In this document: in pieces, positions 15,564 through 18,372 of the stretch
Layout: each line of letters begins with the position of its first letter
Numbering within the stretch: position 1 is the stretch's first letter
Assembly (NCBI GenBank): GCA_023428185.1
Contig: JAEYYZ010000071.1
Span: forward strand, 1-18,372
Origin: Actinomycetes bacterium
GTDB lineage: Bacteria; Actinomycetota; Actinomycetes; Actinomycetales; Demequinaceae
Length of the DNA stretch: 18,372 nt
Direction: 5' to 3'
Notes under the pieces: generated by a model
The model's database searches: none
Told to the model about the DNA's origin: nothing
Seen by the model: only the letters and a program-made list of their open reading frames with translations
Program-made: the position numbers and the translations under genes

Positions 15564-16097
15564 CTATACGTCGAAACGGACGGCACTAGCCGCTTCGCCA
15601 AAGAACTCTCGCAACACAACCTGCTCCCCTTCGCCGATTTGTTCACCCTTGTTGTGATCGATGTCAAACCTGCCAACTCCTTCCTCCTCGCCCCACAAGG
15701 AGAAGGATCCGTCGCCGTAAACGGAGAGGGCGGCACAATGCCCGCCAGCGACCCAGTACGCCTCAACCGCACCGTCTGGATGTGCCCGTACTTGCATCGC
15801 GGGGCCGTTGTCGACGGCGCACGCGTATGCAACATGCACGAATGTTCGCAACTGATGGAAGGAACGTGGCAAAGCTTGGGTACGGCGCAGGTCGTTGTAG
15901 GCATCGAGTGCATCTTGTACCAGATCGAACGAGCTACGGGGAGCCGCCGGAACCAACAATGTAGAGCCTGAGCCCAACGTACGCTGTTCACGGACGGCGA
16001 CGGAGACCTGCCTTCCCCGCAGACTCTTGCGTACGCCCGGAACACCGACGAACCATTCGACCCGCGGGAGCGCACCCGTGACAGTGGTCGCGGTCAT
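15564..16097 (-). CDS. Uncharacterised 177-residue protein, second gene of the TIGR04255 module
   Basis: Not recognised. The start at 16097 (MTATTVTGAL) overlaps the stop of the TIGR04255 gene as ATGA, so the two are translationally coupled. The protein is soluble. The N-terminal half contains a possible helix FDLVQDALDAYNDLRR (57-72). The C-terminal part, from HPDGAVEAYWVAGG (106-119) through LSVYGDGSFSLWGEEEG (124-140), has a repeated 'DG-aliphatic-aromatic-W' strand pattern typical of a small beta-rich domain. An upstream extension of the frame to 16274 lies inside the TIGR04255 gene and has poor composition. A partner or effector role for the upstream protein is plausible because of the coupling, but no catalytic motif is visible. 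Confidence 0.8.
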   Translation of the reverse strand: MTATTVTGALPRVEWFVGVPGVRKSLRGRQVSVAVREQRTLGSGSTLLVPAAPRSSFDLVQDALDAYNDLRRTQALPRSFHQLRTFVHVAYACAVDNGPAMQVRAHPDGAVEAYWVAGGHCAALSVYGDGSFSLWGEEEGVGRFDIDHNKGEQIGEGEQVVLREFFGEAASAVRFDV

Positions 16098-16891
16098 GCT
16101 CGACCCCAGCGCGTGCGGTACTCCGGTTCGATCGAGCGATCGAAGACCTGGCAACTTATATCGTGCGCACGGTCTAGCAGTTCCGTAGGAGGAATATCCA
16201 AGTTGGTCGCGAGAGCAGACGTCGCGATGCTCAACATGAGAGCGCGGCCTGATTCGCTCCGCGCTGGGACACAACGCACGGTTGTGCTGACCAACATCCC
16301 GTCTCCTGGCGTCGGTGGAGCTTCAAACTCGGCCTGATAGGTGGTGGCGACATGTGTGCCAGCCAACCCCGTGATCGTTTCTGTAGATGCAACGAAGTTC
16401 AGAATGTCTTCCGGTGCCTCGCCATCAGCGAGCTGAATGCGGTTGTAATAGTCAAAACCAGCCCCGATCACCTGAGGCACGGCCCGACCGCGAGCTTCCT
16501 GAAACTCCCCTAGGAGACTCAAGGTCTCCAAGAGACGCCTGCGCACCTCGCTATACCTCGGGTAAGGCGCAGTTGAGTACTTTGCTCGCCAATTCATCAT
16601 CATCATGTCGCCTTGGGTCTGAACCAAGAAGGATCCGTCACCACTCGCAGCCCATATTCGAATCGGGGGAACTCCCTGGTGAAACTGAAATCCCGACGAA
16701 CCTACGTCTGAGTCGCGCTCAACCGCGGGGACCACAGTAACTTCGGGGTAGGCATCGGACCACATAGCTTGCAACTGAACTAAATTCACAATGTCGAGTT
16801 CGAGGTCATCCACGAGATCAAACCGCGCGACGACCTCCGTCACGGGTGCATTGTCATAGGTGACCGTTGCACGCGCACCCTCTGTAGCCAT
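16094..16891 (-). CDS. TIGR04255-family protein, first gene of a three-gene module
   Basis: A 265-residue protein that resembles the sporadically distributed family TIGR04255, whose function is unknown to me. Supporting blocks are the N-terminal YDNAPVTEVVARFDL (12-26, family pattern NAP-x-x-E), AMWSDAYPEV (42-51), FLVQTQGD (88-95) with NWRAKY (100-105), and YPRY (110-113) before a long helix. AGFDYYNRI and a C-terminal helical tail follow. Four ATG codons in a row give Met96-Met99 just before NWR. The ATG at 16891 is chosen because family homology begins there and a promoter with a TSS at that base precedes it; the frame stays open into thrC. It starts 64 bp after the thrC stop. Family identity is by memory of motifs, not by search. 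Confidence 0.8.
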   Translation of the reverse strand: MATEGARATVTYDNAPVTEVVARFDLVDDLELDIVNLVQLQAMWSDAYPEVTVVPAVERDSDVGSSGFQFHQGVPPIRIWAASGDGSFLVQTQGDMMMMNWRAKYSTAPYPRYSEVRRRLLETLSLLGEFQEARGRAVPQVIGAGFDYYNRIQLADGEAPEDILNFVASTETITGLAGTHVATTYQAEFEAPPTPGDGMLVSTTVRCVPARSESGRALMLSIATSALATNLDIPPTELLDRAHDISCQVFDRSIEPEYRTRWGRA

Positions 16892-16897
16892 GCAGTC

Positions 16898-16926
16898 AAG
16901 GTACCGCGCCAGCGACGCGGGCTCAA
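16898..16926 (-). promoter_or_regulatory. Promoter of the TIGR04255 module (leaderless)
   Basis: On the minus strand TTGAGC (16921-16926), a 17-bp spacer and TACCTT (16898-16903) are followed after six bases by the ATG at 16891. This is the best complete promoter I see in the window. There is no Shine-Dalgarno sequence, so translation would begin on a leaderless mRNA. It lies between thrC and the module and lets the module be expressed independently of the thr operon. Confidence 0.6.
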
Positions 16927-16955
16927 CGAGCCACGCGACGCTATGCGCGAACGTA

Positions 16956-18014
16956 CTACAGCCCCAACGCCTTTGCTGCCGCCTCGACATCGACCGGGAT
17001 GACCATCGGTTCCACAGTGCGGTCCCCCAGCGCGGTCGCGGTGTCTTTGAGCCCATTGCCGGTCACAGTGCACGTGATGACGGCTCCGCGGGGCACTTCG
17101 CCACGCGCCGCCGCGGCGAGCAATCCGGCGATAGGTGCGGCCGATGCCGGCTCCACAAATACTCCGGCCTCGGCTGCGAGCCGGGCTTGGGCGCTGAGAA
17201 TCTCGGCGTCAGTCACGGCACGGATCCAGCCGCCGGATTCGTCGCGTGCGGCAACAGCCAAGTCCCATGACGCAGGGTTGCCAATTCGGATCGCGGTGGC
17301 CACGGTCTCGGGATCCTTAATGGGGTGCCCCTCGACAAACGGAGCGGCCCCTGCTGCCTGCACGCCCCAAATGCGCGGGCGGCGTGAGGCGACCCCAGCG
17401 TCGGCGTACTCCTTGAAGCCCATCCAGTAGGCGGAGATGTTGCCGGCATTTCCCACGGGCAACATGTGGATGTCCGGCGCATCACCCAGCTGGTCCACGA
17501 TCTCAAAGGCGGCGGTCTTCTGACCCTGCAAGCGGTACGGGTTCACCGAGTTCACCAACGCAATGGGGTAGTTCTCGCTGAGCTCGCGCACAATGTCGAG
17601 GCACTCGTCAAAGTTGCCGTCCACTTGCACAAGGTCGGCGCCGTGGACAATCGCCTGAGCCATCTTGCCTGCCGCGATCTTGCCTTGCGGGATCATCACC
17701 ACGCACCGCAAACCGGCGTGCGCGGCGTAGGCAGCAGCGGAGGCAGAGGTGTTGCCAGTCGACGCACACACCACCGTGTGGTCGCCGTCCTTCACCACTT
17801 GAGTGATGGCGGAGGTCATGCCACGGTCTTTGAACGAACCCGTGGGGTTCATGCCTTCGTACTTGACGTAGACCTCGGCGCCCACTTCGCGTGAGATGGA
17901 CGGCACGGGAATCAGCGGCGTGCCGCCCTCCCCCAGCGTCACTACCCTGTCGCCCGCGTCAAACGGCATCCGGTCCATGTACTCGTGGATGATGCCCCGC
18001 CACACGCTCGCCAT
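16956..18014 (-). CDS. thrC: Threonine synthase
   Basis: A 352-residue PLP enzyme that turns O-phosphohomoserine into threonine and phosphate. The PLP lysine is Lys62 in NPTGSFKDRGM, the phosphate-binding loop is GNAGN (188-192), and ASTGNTSASAAAYA (84-97) is the substrate loop of the threonine synthase/serine dehydratase family. The length and N-terminus (WRGIIHEYMDRMP) match the short actinobacterial type. Its ATG overlaps the hom stop by one base (TGATG), so the two are translationally coupled. Downstream, thrB is not adjacent; the three-gene module intervenes after a 64-bp gap. Confidence 0.96.
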   Translation of the reverse strand: MASVWRGIIHEYMDRMPFDAGDRVVTLGEGGTPLIPVPSISREVGAEVYVKYEGMNPTGSFKDRGMTSAITQVVKDGDHTVVCASTGNTSASAAAYAAHAGLRCVVMIPQGKIAAGKMAQAIVHGADLVQVDGNFDECLDIVRELSENYPIALVNSVNPYRLQGQKTAAFEIVDQLGDAPDIHMLPVGNAGNISAYWMGFKEYADAGVASRRPRIWGVQAAGAAPFVEGHPIKDPETVATAIRIGNPASWDLAVAARDESGGWIRAVTDAEILSAQARLAAEAGVFVEPASAAPIAGLLAAAARGEVPRGAVITCTVTGNGLKDTATALGDRTVEPMVIPVDVEAAAKALGL

Positions 18015-18372
18015 CAGTCGCCCTCAATCCTCAACACCGACATGACCTCGTTGACGCATTCCGCTGCGCGCAAGTCCGCGACGGTTGCGGCTTGGTCACG
18101 TTCGCTCGCGCGGTGCGTGGAAATGATGAGCCCTGCGGTGCCGCGTCCTGCCATTTGGCGCACGCTCTCGATGCTCACGTTGTGCTTGGCAAAGATGTCA
18201 GCCACCCGGGCGAGCACTCCAGGCTGGTCGGGCACGCTGAGCCGCACGGCGTAGCGTGTGACGGCGGCATCCATGGGGAGCATGGCGTTGGCCGCGTAGT
18301 TGGATTCGCGCGGGCCTTTGCCTCCTCCGGCACGATGCCTCGCCACGGAGACAATGTCGCCCAATACGGCCG
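18014..18372 (-). CDS. hom: Homoserine dehydrogenase, C-terminal part (runs off the window)
   Basis: The frame enters from the right edge and ends at 18014. The visible 118 residues begin AVLGDIVSVARHR, the conserved end of the homoserine dehydrogenase catalytic domain, then an ACT domain: YAVRLSVPDQPGVLARVADI, FAKHNVSIESVRQ and GLIISTHRA. The ACT domain is the usual site of threonine feedback control in actinobacterial Hom. It reduces aspartate semialdehyde to homoserine, feeding ThrB and ThrC. The N-terminal NAD(P) domain lies outside the window. Stop and thrC start overlap by one base. Confidence 0.95.
   Translation of the reverse strand, partial: AVLGDIVSVARHRAGGGKGPRESNYAANAMLPMDAAVTRYAVRLSVPDQPGVLARVADIFAKHNVSIESVRQMAGRGTAGLIISTHRASERDQAATVADLRAAECVNEVMSVLRIEGD

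Noticed and set aside
15044..15927. Twelve-base direct repeat TGTACCAGATCG at 15044-15055 and 15916-15927, considered as an insertion mark of the module
   Set aside because: Several 12-base repeats are expected by chance in 18 kb, and the second copy lies inside the 177-aa gene, not at a boundary.
15105..16955. Search for terminal repeats, integrase or target duplication around the three-gene module
   Set aside because: Only CGAACG-like short matches near both ends; no recombinase gene or clear inverted repeats, so it is not called a mobile element.
16892..17056. N-terminal extension of the TIGR04255 frame into thrC
   Set aside because: It overlaps the end of thrC in another frame, is Arg/Ser/Trp-rich, and covers the predicted promoter; family similarity begins at the ATG at 16891.

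Overview
The window comes from a high-G+C Gram-positive bacterium, most likely an actinobacterium of the Micrococcales type (inference). Coding density is high, GTG starts are common, genes often overlap by 4 bp, several start codons look leaderless, and a hom-thrC-thrB threonine locus is present. I saw no rRNA, tRNA, CRISPR array, insertion sequence or integrase.

Left part (about 1-8522): a sugar or glycoside uptake and oxidation locus. After the tail of an unidentified gene comes a ROK-family regulator (+). On the minus strand a transcript encodes a RbsB-type lipoprotein, a Gfo/Idh/MocA oxidoreductase, a TIM-barrel sugar phosphate isomerase/epimerase-like protein and a ThuA-like protein. 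Divergently on the plus strand lie the RbsA-type ATPase and RbsC-type permease. The set suggests import of a glycoside or cyclitol followed by oxidation to a keto-sugar. An imperfect 25-bp palindrome lies in the divergent control region; one half-site recurs upstream of the ROK gene.

Middle part (8477-14088): a TetR repressor and a two-subunit heterodimeric ABC exporter form a tight minus-strand operon with a perfect TetR-type operator between -35 and -10. Next, on the plus strand, is a TRIC/UPF0126 membrane protein, apparently preceded by a 7-codon leaderless upstream ORF. A GNAT acetyltransferase follows on the minus strand.

Right part (14114-18372): the threonine locus on the minus strand (3' end of hom, thrC, thrB). 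Between thrC and thrB sits a compact three-gene module of lower G+C: a TIGR04255-family protein, an unrecognised 177-aa protein and an unrecognised 147-aa protein, with a convincing promoter of its own (TTGAGC, 17 bp, TACCTT, 6 nt, ATG). It is the best candidate here for an undescribed system.

All three convergent gene junctions overlap (4, 46 and 4 bp), so there is no intergenic room for terminators.
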